58,139 nucleotides of DNA from Altibacter sp. Lineage in GTDB: Bacteria; Bacteroidota; Bacteroidia; Flavobacteriales; Flavobacteriaceae. The notes under the pieces are model-generated. The model was given only the letters and a program-made list of their open reading frames with translations, was not told the origin of the DNA and searched no databases. The stretch is from positions 1 through 58,139 of the forward strand of contig NZTP01000084.1 of the NCBI GenBank assembly GCA_002696485.1, in the 5' to 3' direction. Positions 37,239-45,027 of the stretch are shown piece by piece. Position 1 is the first letter of the stretch; each line of letters opens with the position of its first letter. The position numbers were made by a program, and so were the translations under genes.

Positions 37239-38705
37239 ATGCTAAAGCAACAGTTAAACTTTAAATTATCACAAAAGCTTTCTCCGCAACAAATCCAGTT
37301 GATGAAGCTTATTCAATTGCCCACTCAGGCTTTTGAGCAACGCATCGCACAGGAGATGGAAGAAAATCCTGCACTGGAAGGAGGAAAGGAGGATGCAGAC
37401 ACCTTTGAAGATGATCTAAACAACCAAGATTCCTATGAAGACGATTACGATGACGGATCTGAAGTGATCGAGACCGAGATCAACGTAGACGATTATCTTA
37501 GTGATGACGAGACGCCCAGCTATAAGCTTGCGGCAAATAATTACAGTGCAGACGATGACGACAAGCAAACTCCCTATGCTTCAGGGACATCCTTTACCCA
37601 GCACCTCATGCAGCAGCTTAACACCTATCGGCTGGACGAAGAGGAAGAGGAGATCGCTCTTTTTTTGGTGGGAAGCGTAGACGAAAGCGGCTACATTCGA
37701 AGGGATTTGGAAGATATAGTGGACGATCTGGCTTTTACTCAGAATGTATATACTTCCGAAGCAAAAATTGAAAAGGTTTTACAAATCGTTCAAGACCTAG
37801 ATCCTGCAGGGGTGGGAGCTCGCAGTCTTCAGGAATGTTTGCTCATTCAACTGAAGCGCAAAGAGTCGACCCCGCCGGTGGCCTTGGCCACGCAATTAAT
37901 AGAAGAGAGTTTCGATCATTTTTCGAAGAAGCACTATAAGAAATTACTTCAGAAATACGACATAACCGAAGATCAGTTACGCGATGCAATTCAAGAGATA
38001 GAAGGGTTGAACCCGAAACCGGGCGGAACCTATTCCGGCAACAATAGGATTGTAGAACATGTGGTACCGGATTTTGCCATCAAGATCGTGGATGGTGCGC
38101 TTGATCTCACATTAAACGGCAGAAACGCTCCCGAATTACACGTATCACGCGAATATACCAATATGCTGAAAGGCTATAAGGCCGCCAAGGAAAAGTCGAA
38201 ATCGCAGAAAGATGCCGTTATGTTCATTAAGCAGAAACTGGATGCGGCAAAATGGTTTATCGATGCGATAAAACAACGACAACAAACCCTGTATGTGACC
38301 ATGAATGCAATCATGCATCATCAAGAGGAGTATTTTTTAACAGGTGATGAGCGAAAACTAAAGCCAATGATCCTTAAGGACATTGCCGATAAGATAGGTA
38401 TGGATGTTTCCACAGTTTCCAGGGTTGCCAACAGTAAGTATGTAGATACCCCCTACGGAACCAAGCTTATAAAGGAATTTTTCAGTGAGTCCATGAAGAA
38501 CGATCAAGGGGAGGATGTCTCCACACGTGAGATCAAAAAAATCCTTGAGATCACTATTTCCGAAGAGAACAAGCGAAAGCCTTTAACAGACGATAAGCTA
38601 GCGAAGATCCTGAAGGAAAAAGGATACCCCATTGCACGGCGTACGGTCGCCAAATACAGAGAACAATTAGACCTGCCGGTGGCACGCCTTAGAAAAGAGA
38701 TCTGA
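37239..38705 (+). CDS. rpoN: RNA polymerase sigma-54 factor
   Basis: A 488-residue RpoN. Region I is glutamine- and leucine-rich (KQQLNFKLSQKLSPQQIQLMKLIQLP) and binds activators and the -12 element. Region II is strongly acidic, and region III ends with the RpoN box ARRTVAKYREQL that reads the -24 element. It directs RNA polymerase to promoters that need an AAA+ activator; no such activator lies in this window. Its stop overlaps the next gene by one base (TGATG). Confidence 0.97.
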   Translation: MLKQQLNFKLSQKLSPQQIQLMKLIQLPTQAFEQRIAQEMEENPALEGGKEDADTFEDDLNNQDSYEDDYDDGSEVIETEINVDDYLSDDETPSYKLAANNYSADDDDKQTPYASGTSFTQHLMQQLNTYRLDEEEEEIALFLVGSVDESGYIRRDLEDIVDDLAFTQNVYTSEAKIEKVLQIVQDLDPAGVGARSLQECLLIQLKRKESTPPVALATQLIEESFDHFSKKHYKKLLQKYDITEDQLRDAIQEIEGLNPKPGGTYSGNNRIVEHVVPDFAIKIVDGALDLTLNGRNAPELHVSREYTNMLKGYKAAKEKSKSQKDAVMFIKQKLDAAKWFIDAIKQRQQTLYVTMNAIMHHQEEYFLTGDERKLKPMILKDIADKIGMDVSTVSRVANSKYVDTPYGTKLIKEFFSESMKNDQGEDVSTREIKKILEITISEENKRKPLTDDKLAKILKEKGYPIARRTVAKYREQLDLPVARLRKEI

Positions 38706-39310
38706 TGGACTATTTCCTTCGCTTTGGAGCCTATGTAATGCACCCGCTTCTCATGCCACTTTTTGGAACGTTGCTTTATTTTGGCATTACCCCAAGATAT
38801 GTCGAACCCGAGCTCATACAAGCAAAGGTGGCGGCTGTTGCCATCATTACTTTGTTTATTCCCCTTATCACTTTTTTCCTACTGAAGAACATAGGCGTTA
38901 TAGCATCCATTCATCTCGCGGAGGTAAGAGAACGTAAGGTTCCTTTAATGATTCAAAGCGTACTGCTCTTGCTCATTATAAAAATGGTCTTTGATCCCTA
39001 TGACAGCCCGGAAATGTATTACTTTTTTATTGGTATTCTTTTTTCGGCAATAACGGCTCTTTTTCTAGTGTTCTTCAAGTTTAAGGTAAGTTTGCACCAA
39101 ATGGGAATCGCCGGACTCACCATGTTCCTAATTGCCCTAAGCGTTCATTTTAAAGTGAATATGCTTTTATGGATAGGATTTTTCTTTTTCAGCAACGGAT
39201 GGGTTGCTTCTTCGCGTCTGCATACCCAATCACACACTTATCCCGAATTAATTATCGGGTTCTTCGTGGGACTTATTCCGCAACTAATTTTAGTCTCTTT
39301 CTGGCTATAG
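38705..39310 (+). CDS. Multi-pass membrane protein, possible PAP2-related
   Basis: A 201-residue integral membrane protein with about five or six helices, translationally coupled to rpoN. The only motif-like piece is SSRLHTQSHTYPE near residue 169, which resembles the third phosphatase signature of PAP2 enzymes (SR-x5-H-x3-acidic). The first two signatures (K-x6-RP and PSGH) are not present, so catalytic activity is doubtful. It is conserved next to rpoN in related bacteria as far as I recall; its function is unknown. Its 3' end overlaps the convergent gene by 6 bases. Confidence 0.65.
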   Translation: MDYFLRFGAYVMHPLLMPLFGTLLYFGITPRYVEPELIQAKVAAVAIITLFIPLITFFLLKNIGVIASIHLAEVRERKVPLMIQSVLLLLIIKMVFDPYDSPEMYYFFIGILFSAITALFLVFFKFKVSLHQMGIAGLTMFLIALSVHFKVNMLLWIGFFFFSNGWVASSRLHTQSHTYPELIIGFFVGLIPQLILVSFWL

Positions 39311-40006
39311 GATATAGAACATCAATCCTATTTTAATAGTACTAAAATCGAAGGGCTCCCCATCTGTTGTGACGGCATCCTTAAAAAATGGGGCCAGATT
39401 GTAATACCCGTAGAAATTGAAGGTATTATAGCCGAAACTAAGCGTAGCGCCTAGTCGTATTCGTTGAAATTGAGGAATGTCTGTTTGGATCACCTCGTTC
39501 TCCGGTTGCTTGAACGTGGAGCGATACCAGTAGGTATACCCTACGCGAAATCCGGCATGAATCCTCCAGAACTTATAGATTTCGGGTGTGGAGGTGCGCC
39601 ATCGAAACTCTACAGGAGCTTCAATGGTAGCCATACTAAGCCTGTTTGAGTCGAAATCGACCTCATCATTAAGTACTACAAACAAGGTCTCTTCAGATTC
39701 TAGTTCACCTATAAAAAGTGTTTGTCCGAATCGGTCGAATGCAAGCCCTGCTCCAATGGCCACAGCAACATTTCTCCTTTTATTAACGGGCATGTCCCTA
39801 AGATATCCAAAATGTAATCCCCCGGAGAGTCCCCTAATGGAAACATCGTCCGGCACAGCACTTAGGAAATTGTAGGTGATTCCAAGATAGAATTGATCTT
39901 CCCTGTATAAGGAATCTACCTTTTTGACCAAAGTGTCCTGTGCTATCCCTTTTGTTAGCGCAAAAAAGGTTAGAAAGAATATACAATAAAGTTGACTGCG
40001 AGACAT
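39305..40006 (-). CDS. PorT-like outer-membrane barrel protein
   Basis: A 233-residue protein with a signal peptide (LYCIFFLTFFALTKGIAQ) and an eight-strand-type beta-barrel ending in IKIGLMFYIL. The stretch DSLYREDQFYLGITYNFLSAVP followed by GGLHFGYLRDMPVNKRRNVAVAIGAGL resembles PorT/SprT, an outer-membrane part of the type IX secretion and gliding machinery; assignment is by memory of the family and not certain. It follows the ExbB/ExbD operon in the same direction, but a terminator lies between. The T9SS cargo at 28871 shows that the cell uses this pathway. Confidence 0.65.
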   Translation of the reverse strand: MSRSQLYCIFFLTFFALTKGIAQDTLVKKVDSLYREDQFYLGITYNFLSAVPDDVSIRGLSGGLHFGYLRDMPVNKRRNVAVAIGAGLAFDRFGQTLFIGELESEETLFVVLNDEVDFDSNRLSMATIEAPVEFRWRTSTPEIYKFWRIHAGFRVGYTYWYRSTFKQPENEVIQTDIPQFQRIRLGATLSFGYNTFNFYGYYNLAPFFKDAVTTDGEPFDFSTIKIGLMFYIL

Positions 40007-40042
40007 AGGTTAAAGATAATTGTATTTGCCAATATCCAAAAT

Positions 40043-40073
40043 AAAAAAACACCTTGAAAAATATCAAGGTGTT
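40043..40073 (-). terminator. Terminator after the ExbB/ExbD operon
   Basis: A 10-bp perfect stem, AACACCTTGA/TCAAGGTGTT, with a 6-base loop is followed on the minus strand by a T-run (A-run 40043-40049). It lies 24 bases past the second exbD stop. Confidence 0.9.
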
Positions 40074-40096
40074 CACATTATGTATAGCAATATAAC

Positions 40097-40570
40097 TTAG
40101 TTTTCGGTTTCGTTACCTGGCGTTGTGATGTAGATAATTTTCAACATATTCAACTCTCTAAGTTCTTGCTTAATATCAGAAACTAATCCTGTATTGGTTT
40201 CTTCATCTACTTTTAAAGCAACCATTACTTTATCCTGAAGCTCAGGACGTAGCTTAGCTCGTAGCTCGGTCAAAGCGAATTTTATATTTCCAACATCGGT
40301 GTACTTATCTCCAATTTGGATCTTTCCTTCAGTGCCATATTTATCTTGGTAACGTTGACTGGGCTTCCCTGCATAGATATAAACGGAACGGTCTTTCTTC
40401 AGTTTTTCAACTTGATCTGCCTTAGGCAAGGTATTTTGAACCAATAAATTATTGTCCCGCAGAACGGTTACCACCATAAAGAAGAACAACAACATGAATA
40501 CAATATCCGGTAAGGACGCTGTATTAACTGCCGGTACTTCGCTACTTTTTTTCTTTGTGAATTTTGACAT
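40097..40570 (-). CDS. ExbD/TolR-family protein, second copy
   Basis: A 157-residue protein with a short cytoplasmic N-terminus, one membrane helix that holds the essential proton-path Asp (Asp22 in LPDIVFMLLFFFMV), and a periplasmic domain of about 100 residues. It should associate with the ExbB-like protein encoded upstream to convert proton motive force into work on an outer-membrane system, such as TonB-dependent uptake. It starts 12 bases after the first exbD. The presence of two ExbD forms is typical of Bacteroidota. Confidence 0.92.
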   Translation of the reverse strand: MSKFTKKKSSEVPAVNTASLPDIVFMLLFFFMVVTVLRDNNLLVQNTLPKADQVEKLKKDRSVYIYAGKPSQRYQDKYGTEGKIQIGDKYTDVGNIKFALTELRAKLRPELQDKVMVALKVDEETNTGLVSDIKQELRELNMLKIIYITTPGNETEN

Positions 40571-40582
40571 GTTCTTTATTGT

Positions 40583-41206
40583 TTATTGTCCTTGCTTCTT
40601 AGGTTGTGCTTCAGAGAGTTTCATAGGGAACAACTGTTGGATATTCTCCAGTTTTTCCTGCACAGCCTCTTCATCTCCTTGAAAACTACCTTCATCGATT
40701 GCTTTCTTAACCTCAGTAAATTTCCAACCATAAAGACGTTGTGATTCTCTGTCTCTTAGAAAATTATAGGCCGCCACCAGTTCATTCTGAACAGCGATAT
40801 ACATCTTATAAGATGTTAACCGATCGTTTTGAACAGAGATAACTGCTTTGTCGGGATTGTCTGAAGAAGCAGGATCTCGTTGTCCTTTACAGTAACTGCA
40901 ATACAATGGATCTCCCGCAGGTGCACCTCCATTATCCAGAAAGGCGATAGCTGCCTGTCTAAGGTCCTTAAGATCCATCAATTCTTCTTCGACGAGGAGT
41001 TGATCGCTCTTGTTCACGTTAACCACAAACAAGTTCTTTTGCTTGATGATAACATCTTCCGGTTCTACTTCTTCCATGGGTGGCAACTGTCTCGCAATCC
41101 CCTTGTCTTTTTCAATGGTTGTTGTTACCAAGAAAAAGATAAGCAGTAGGAAAGCGATGTCTGCCATAGACCCCGCATTTACTTCGGGTGTTGCTCTTCT
41201 TGCCAT
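40583..41206 (-). CDS. ExbD/TolR-family protein with periplasmic CxxC, first copy
   Basis: A 207-residue ExbD-like protein with the same layout as its neighbour: cytoplasmic MARRATPEVNAGSMA, then a helix with Asp16 (ADIAFLLLIFFLV), then a long periplasmic part. It is about 50 residues longer than the second copy. The extra part includes LYCSYCKGQRDP with Cys103 and Cys106, a CxxC pair that could form a disulphide or bind metal in the periplasm. It overlaps the upstream gene by one base and lies 12 bases before the second exbD. Confidence 0.92.
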   Translation of the reverse strand: MARRATPEVNAGSMADIAFLLLIFFLVTTTIEKDKGIARQLPPMEEVEPEDVIIKQKNLFVVNVNKSDQLLVEEELMDLKDLRQAAIAFLDNGGAPAGDPLYCSYCKGQRDPASSDNPDKAVISVQNDRLTSYKMYIAVQNELVAAYNFLRDRESQRLYGWKFTEVKKAIDEGSFQGDEEAVQEKLENIQQLFPMKLSEAQPKKQGQ

Positions 41207-41631
41207 TATTTTGAAACTTTTTTGATTCCGCTAAAAATCATTGCACCCACAGCTAATACAGCCATGATGTAAAAGACATAAAGTCCCGTAGACACCCATT
41301 TCGAACCACTGGCTGAAAGCATTTGACCGTCTTTAAGTTGTGTCTCGGTACCATCGGCAAGGACGTACGAAATAATTACGATCAAAAGAAAAGCACCGAT
41401 TGATACAAGTGTATTCTTTACATTTCCAGAAAATACCCCCTTAAGTACGAAGACTAGAACAAAGGCCAGTGTAATCGCCAAAGTGATATACGCAATGTAT
41501 AGATATCCGTCTACGCCTTCACCCGTTTGAGCCACCACATCTCCTCCTTTTGAAAGGATCATGGCTAAAAACACGATACCGGCCAGACTTAGCAGTATTG
41601 CTACTATTTTTAATATTTTATGTAAACCCAT
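41206..41631 (-). CDS. Four-helix membrane protein of the ExbB/ExbD operon
   Basis: A 141-residue protein with about four membrane helices (near residues 8-28, 46-64, 74-92 and 114-133) and no known motif. It sits between the ExbB-like gene (18 bases upstream) and the first exbD (one-base overlap), so it is probably a conserved partner of this energising complex. Its role is unknown. Confidence 0.75.
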   Translation of the reverse strand: MGLHKILKIVAILLSLAGIVFLAMILSKGGDVVAQTGEGVDGYLYIAYITLAITLAFVLVFVLKGVFSGNVKNTLVSIGAFLLIVIISYVLADGTETQLKDGQMLSASGSKWVSTGLYVFYIMAVLAVGAMIFSGIKKVSK

Positions 41632-41649
41632 TCTATTGGTTTTTTATAA

Positions 41650-42456
41650 TTATCTTTTGTTTTTATAGTCTACAAGCATGTCTATCAATGTGATAGAAGC
41701 ATCTTCCATACTGTTTACGATACTATCGATTTTTGCAATAATATAGTTGTAGAAGATTTGTAGGATAATTGCAACAATTAGACCAAATACTGTAGTCAAT
41801 AATGCTACTTTAATACCTCCGGCTACCAAGGAAGGGTTCATGTCTCCAGCAGCTTCGATCTTATCGAAAGCCAAGATCATACCAATTACCGTACCCATGA
41901 AACCAAGCATAGGTGCCAAGGCGATAAATAAAGAGATCCAAGAAACATTCTTTTCCAACTGCCCCATTTGCACACCTCCATACGCAATTACCGCTTTCTC
42001 TGCAGCATCAATACTCTCGTCTGCACGATCCAACCCTTGGTAGTAAATAGAAGCAACAGGCCCTTTTGTATTTCTACAAACTTCCTTCGCCGCTTCAATT
42101 CCACCACTGTTTAGTGCATCTTCAACGTTCTCAGCTAATTTTTGAGTGTTGGTAGTAGAAAGGTTTAAATAGATAATTCTTTCGATAGCAATTGCCAACC
42201 CTAGAATTAAACAAAGAAGTACAATTCCCATAAACTCAGGACCTCCTTCGATAAAACGTTGTTTTAAATTTTGATGCCATCCTACAGACTCTTCGGAAGC
42301 TGCCGCTGCTTCTTCCTCCTGAATAATAGTTACAGTGGCCGCCGTTACCAATGCCTGTACATTAGTAGGCAGGGTTTGTGCAGCTGTTGCATTTGCGTTC
42401 ATGGATCCCGCAAAAACGAATGCAGAAATCGCCAAAATAGAAAATAATTTTTTCAT
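41650..42456 (-). CDS. ExbB/TolQ/MotA-family proton channel protein
   Basis: A 268-residue protein. It begins with a signal-like peptide (MKKLFSILAISAFVFAGSMNANA) and a short acidic stretch before the first of three core helices (FMGIVLLCLILGLAIAIERI). The cytoplasmic loop and the pair of helices with SLFIALAPMLGFMGTVIGMI and VAGGIKVALLTTVFGLIVAI are classic for the ExbB/TolQ/MotA family. It forms the pentameric channel around ExbD helices. The extra N-terminal signal segment, absent from E. coli ExbB, is common in Bacteroidota copies. First gene of the operon; TATCTTTA at 42493-42500 (minus strand) is a near-consensus -7 element. Confidence 0.93.
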   Translation of the reverse strand: MKKLFSILAISAFVFAGSMNANATAAQTLPTNVQALVTAATVTIIQEEEAAAASEESVGWHQNLKQRFIEGGPEFMGIVLLCLILGLAIAIERIIYLNLSTTNTQKLAENVEDALNSGGIEAAKEVCRNTKGPVASIYYQGLDRADESIDAAEKAVIAYGGVQMGQLEKNVSWISLFIALAPMLGFMGTVIGMILAFDKIEAAGDMNPSLVAGGIKVALLTTVFGLIVAIILQIFYNYIIAKIDSIVNSMEDASITLIDMLVDYKNKR

Positions 42457-42762
42457 TGCTATCGACTTAAAGTTTGATTTTAGTTAAAGGTTTAAAGATA
42501 TAAAATAATTTAGTTAATCTCCAAGAATAAAATTTGTTCTACGCCCGTAATCACTATAATTTCGAGCTAATGCCTTCAATATAAGTTGAAATGTAATCTT
42601 ACGATACAAAGTACATTAATTTTATTGTTATCCCTGCCAATTTTGAACTAATTTCTTTTGAAACTCTTTCACACAAAATTGGGGCTCTCTTGTTCTATAG
42701 AACTAACACGCATCTTCAACAACACCTAGCGCCCTTTACTATGGAAAGTTCTATATAACGAG

Positions 42763-42831
42763 TGCCGGCAATACATTACAGAACATCCGCTGCGCGGCTT
42801 ATAGTTGCTCACGCAAAAATTTGCTTAAGCA
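42763..42831. repeat. 69-bp direct repeat, copy 1
   Basis: Matches the sequence at 42885-42953 in 64 of 69 positions. The core includes ACATTACAGAACATCCGC and TGCTCACGCAAAAATTTGC. The starts of the two copies are 122 bases apart. Confidence 0.9.
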
Positions 42832-42840
42832 CACTCCTGT

Positions 42841-42875
42841 GGATTATCGCTCCGCCTTCGGCGAACCGATGATCC
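42841..42875. repeat. Imperfect palindrome between the direct repeats
   Basis: GGATTATCGCTCCGCC and GGCGAACCGATGATCC form 16-base arms with 13 complementary positions around a TTC loop. It could fold as a hairpin in RNA or be part of a dispersed intergenic repeat. Confidence 0.7.
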
Positions 42876-42884
42876 CAAATTGAA

Positions 42885-42953
42885 TGCTGGCAATACATTA
42901 CAGAACATCCGCTGCGCGGCTTTCATTTGCTCACGCAAAAATTTGCTGAAGCA
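42885..42953. repeat. 69-bp direct repeat, copy 2
   Basis: Second copy of the repeat at 42763-42831, with five substitutions. It ends 37 bases before the tRNA-Ser gene. Confidence 0.9.
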
Positions 42954-42989
42954 AGCTTCGACAAATTTTCTTATTCGCAAATGTATTCG

Positions 42990-43077
42990 CAGAGAGGAAG
43001 GGATTCGAACCCTCGATACGCTTTTGGCGTATACACACTTTCCAGGCGTGCGCCTTCGACCACTCGGCCACCTCTCT
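42990..43077 (-). tRNA. tRNA-Ser (anticodon GGA)
   Basis: On the minus strand it begins AGAGAGGTGGCCGAGTGG, has the anticodon loop CTGGAAA with GGA, the long variable arm of class II tRNAs (TACGCC/... GCGTATC region), the T-arm GGTTCGAATCC, and the acceptor CCTCTCT followed by G. Length is 88 bases; CCA is not encoded. It reads TCC and TCT serine codons. Confidence 0.95.
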
Positions 43078-43159
43078 ATTACATTAATTTGACGGGCTCG
43101 CCAAAGGGGTGGCAAATAACAAAAAAAAATGAGTCAAAACAACTATTTCCACTGTTAAT

Positions 43160-44188
43160 TTATACCATTTCCCCGCGTAGGGAAGTTTCAAATATTGTTT
43201 TGAAACTCTTTGGTGAGACCTTCTGACCTAACAGGTACATCAACTTAGCTAAGGCAGCTTCGGTCGTGCAATCTTTTCCCGAAATGACACCCATCCGTTT
43301 TAGTTCAATACTGGTTTCATACATCCCCATAGCCACGCTTCCGCCGGAACATTGGGTTACATTTATTACAGGAATTCCTCTTCCGATCAAATCTTTTAAT
43401 GCGCGAATGAACCATTCTTCGTTGGTAACATTCCCACTGCCGTAAGTTTCTAGCACAAGTCCCTTTATTTCAGGATAATTGAACAAATGTAAGACCGTCG
43501 TTTCATCAATACCGGGAAACATTTTTACTAAAAGAATGTTCGATTCCATCGTTTTATGAACGCGTAATTTCTTTCTTCTGTTGGGTCGGTATAAGGCCTC
43601 ATTATTTATTACGAGATGTACACCACTTTCCACGAGGGCAGGATAGTTTAAGGAGGCAAATGCTTCAAAATGTTCGGCATTTATCTTTGTTGTCCTGTTA
43701 GCGCGGTATAATTTATATTCAAAATAAAGGCAAACTTCGGCTATCTTAGAATGTCCCTTTTCTCGCAAGGCTGCGATTTGAATGGAAGTAATTAAATTCT
43801 CCTTTGCGTCTGTACGCAAGTCACCTATAGGCAATTGAGAGCCTGTAAACACCACCGGTTTGCTTAAATTTTCCAACATAAAACTAAGCGCAGAGGCAGT
43901 GTACGACATGGTATCGCTTCCGTGAAGCACCACGAAACCATCAAAAGCTTCATACTGCTCCTCGATGATGGTGGCAATATCTGCCCAATAGCCGGGATTC
44001 ATATTAGAACTGTCAATAGGTTGTTTGAAACTGGTCGTTGCAATGGTACAATCCAACAGTTTTAATTCCGGAATGTGTTTTAAAAGGTCCTTGAAATTAA
44101 AATTACGCAAGGTGCCGGTTTCAAAATCCTTGATCATCCCAATGGTTCCCCCTGTATATATTAGGAGTATGTTCGCTTTTGTATCCAT
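43160..44188 (-). CDS. ansA: Type I (cytoplasmic) L-asparaginase
   Basis: A 342-residue bacterial-type asparaginase. The first catalytic Thr lies in LIYTGGTIGM (residues 9-18), and the second Thr/Asp block is VVLHGSDTMSYTASALSFML. It hydrolyses asparagine to aspartate and ammonia. No signal peptide is present, so it is the cytoplasmic form. It is 25 bases downstream of tatD in the same direction and is probably in its transcript. It is unrelated in fold to the two Ntn-hydrolases at 12106 and 19002. Confidence 0.93.
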   Translation of the reverse strand: MDTKANILLIYTGGTIGMIKDFETGTLRNFNFKDLLKHIPELKLLDCTIATTSFKQPIDSSNMNPGYWADIATIIEEQYEAFDGFVVLHGSDTMSYTASALSFMLENLSKPVVFTGSQLPIGDLRTDAKENLITSIQIAALREKGHSKIAEVCLYFEYKLYRANRTTKINAEHFEAFASLNYPALVESGVHLVINNEALYRPNRRKKLRVHKTMESNILLVKMFPGIDETTVLHLFNYPEIKGLVLETYGSGNVTNEEWFIRALKDLIGRGIPVINVTQCSGGSVAMGMYETSIELKRMGVISGKDCTTEAALAKLMYLLGQKVSPKSFKTIFETSLRGEMV

Positions 44189-44213
44189 AGGCTTCTTAGA
44201 CTATTTTATTGGT

Positions 44214-44978
44214 TTATATGCCGAAGACTTCTTTCGAATTGGCTGTGGTAACAGCTGCGACCTCAGCTTCAGAACATCCGTAGAGCACTGCCACTTTCTT
44301 GCAAATTAATGAAAGATAGCTGCTTTCGTTGCGTTTTCCTCTGTAAGGCACAGGCGCAAGGTAAGGTGCATCAGTTTCTAATACGATATGCTTTAGGTCG
44401 ATCTGGTTCAAGAACGTATCCACCTTACCATTCTTAAACGTAATTACGCCTCCTATTCCTAATTTCATATTATAAGAGATCGCTCGCTTTGCTTGTGATA
44501 AGGTTCCGGTAAAACAGTGAAAAATTCCGAAGAGATCATCACCCTTCTCCGTTTCCAATACCTCAAAGATCTCATCGAACGCTTCTCTGCAATGGATCAC
44601 TATAGGAAGCTTATATTTTTTGGCAAGTTGTATTTGATGTCGAAATGCTTTTTTTTGAAGTTCGAGTGTGGACGTATCCCAATACAGGTCAATCCCGATT
44701 TCTCCTACCGCGTAGAACTTCCTTTTTTGGAATTGTGCTTCGACGTGACGAAGCTCGTTATCAACATTTTCCTTCACCGAAGTTGGGTGCAATCCCATCA
44801 TTAAAAATACCTTTTCCGGATGTTGCTGTTCTAAAGTATACATCGCTTTGGTGTACGTACTGTCGATTGCAGGTATAAAAAACCTTTTTACCCCGGCATC
44901 CATGGCGCGCTCCATCATTGCTTTACGGTCTTCTTCAAAAGCCTCACTGTATAAATGCGTGTGGGTATCTGTTAACAT
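44214..44978 (-). CDS. tatD: TatD-family metal-dependent hydrolase / DNase
   Basis: A 254-residue TIM-barrel amidohydrolase-like enzyme. I start it at 44978, which gives MLTDTHTHLYSEAF. The open frame continues 26 codons upstream without homology and overlaps the divergent gene. Metal ligands are seen in THTHLY, VGEIGIDLYWD, VIHCREAFDE, FHCFTG and ETDAPYLAP. Known members act as 3'-5' exonucleases or D-aminoacyl-tRNA-type hydrolases in DNA quality control; the precise role here is not defined. Confidence 0.92.
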   Translation of the reverse strand: MLTDTHTHLYSEAFEEDRKAMMERAMDAGVKRFFIPAIDSTYTKAMYTLEQQHPEKVFLMMGLHPTSVKENVDNELRHVEAQFQKRKFYAVGEIGIDLYWDTSTLELQKKAFRHQIQLAKKYKLPIVIHCREAFDEIFEVLETEKGDDLFGIFHCFTGTLSQAKRAISYNMKLGIGGVITFKNGKVDTFLNQIDLKHIVLETDAPYLAPVPYRGKRNESSYLSLICKKVAVLYGCSEAEVAAVTTANSKEVFGI

Positions 44979-45005
44979 GATGGCAAAGCTAACTATTTTG
45001 TTCCC

Positions 45006-45013
45006 TATCTTTG
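45006..45013 (+). promoter_or_regulatory. -7 promoter element for the retropepsin-like gene
   Basis: TATCTTTG, an exact TAnnTTTG match, 14 bases before the ATG at 45028. This puts the transcript start within a few bases of the start codon. No good -33 element is seen. Confidence 0.45.
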
Positions 45014-45027
45014 AAAAAAATTGTGTG

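Larger units (their letters stand above)
42457..42989. other. Gene-poor region, 533 bp, with repeats
   Basis: No protein gene is supported here. The left part (to about 42,700) is AT-rich and carries the likely promoter of the ExbB gene. The right part holds a 69-bp direct repeat and an imperfect palindrome, listed separately. An open frame read on the minus strand across the tRNA is an artefact. Confidence 0.6.

Noticed and set aside
42825-43115. A 96-residue open frame on the minus strand over the tRNA-Ser and repeats
   Set aside because: It is a translation of the tRNA gene and the intergenic repeat. Such frames recur beside serine tRNA genes and are not proteins.
44848-45027. Longer N-terminus for the retropepsin-like protein
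   Set aside because: This stretch is antisense to tatD and lies upstream of the -7 element at 45006; family-like sequence starts only at 45028.
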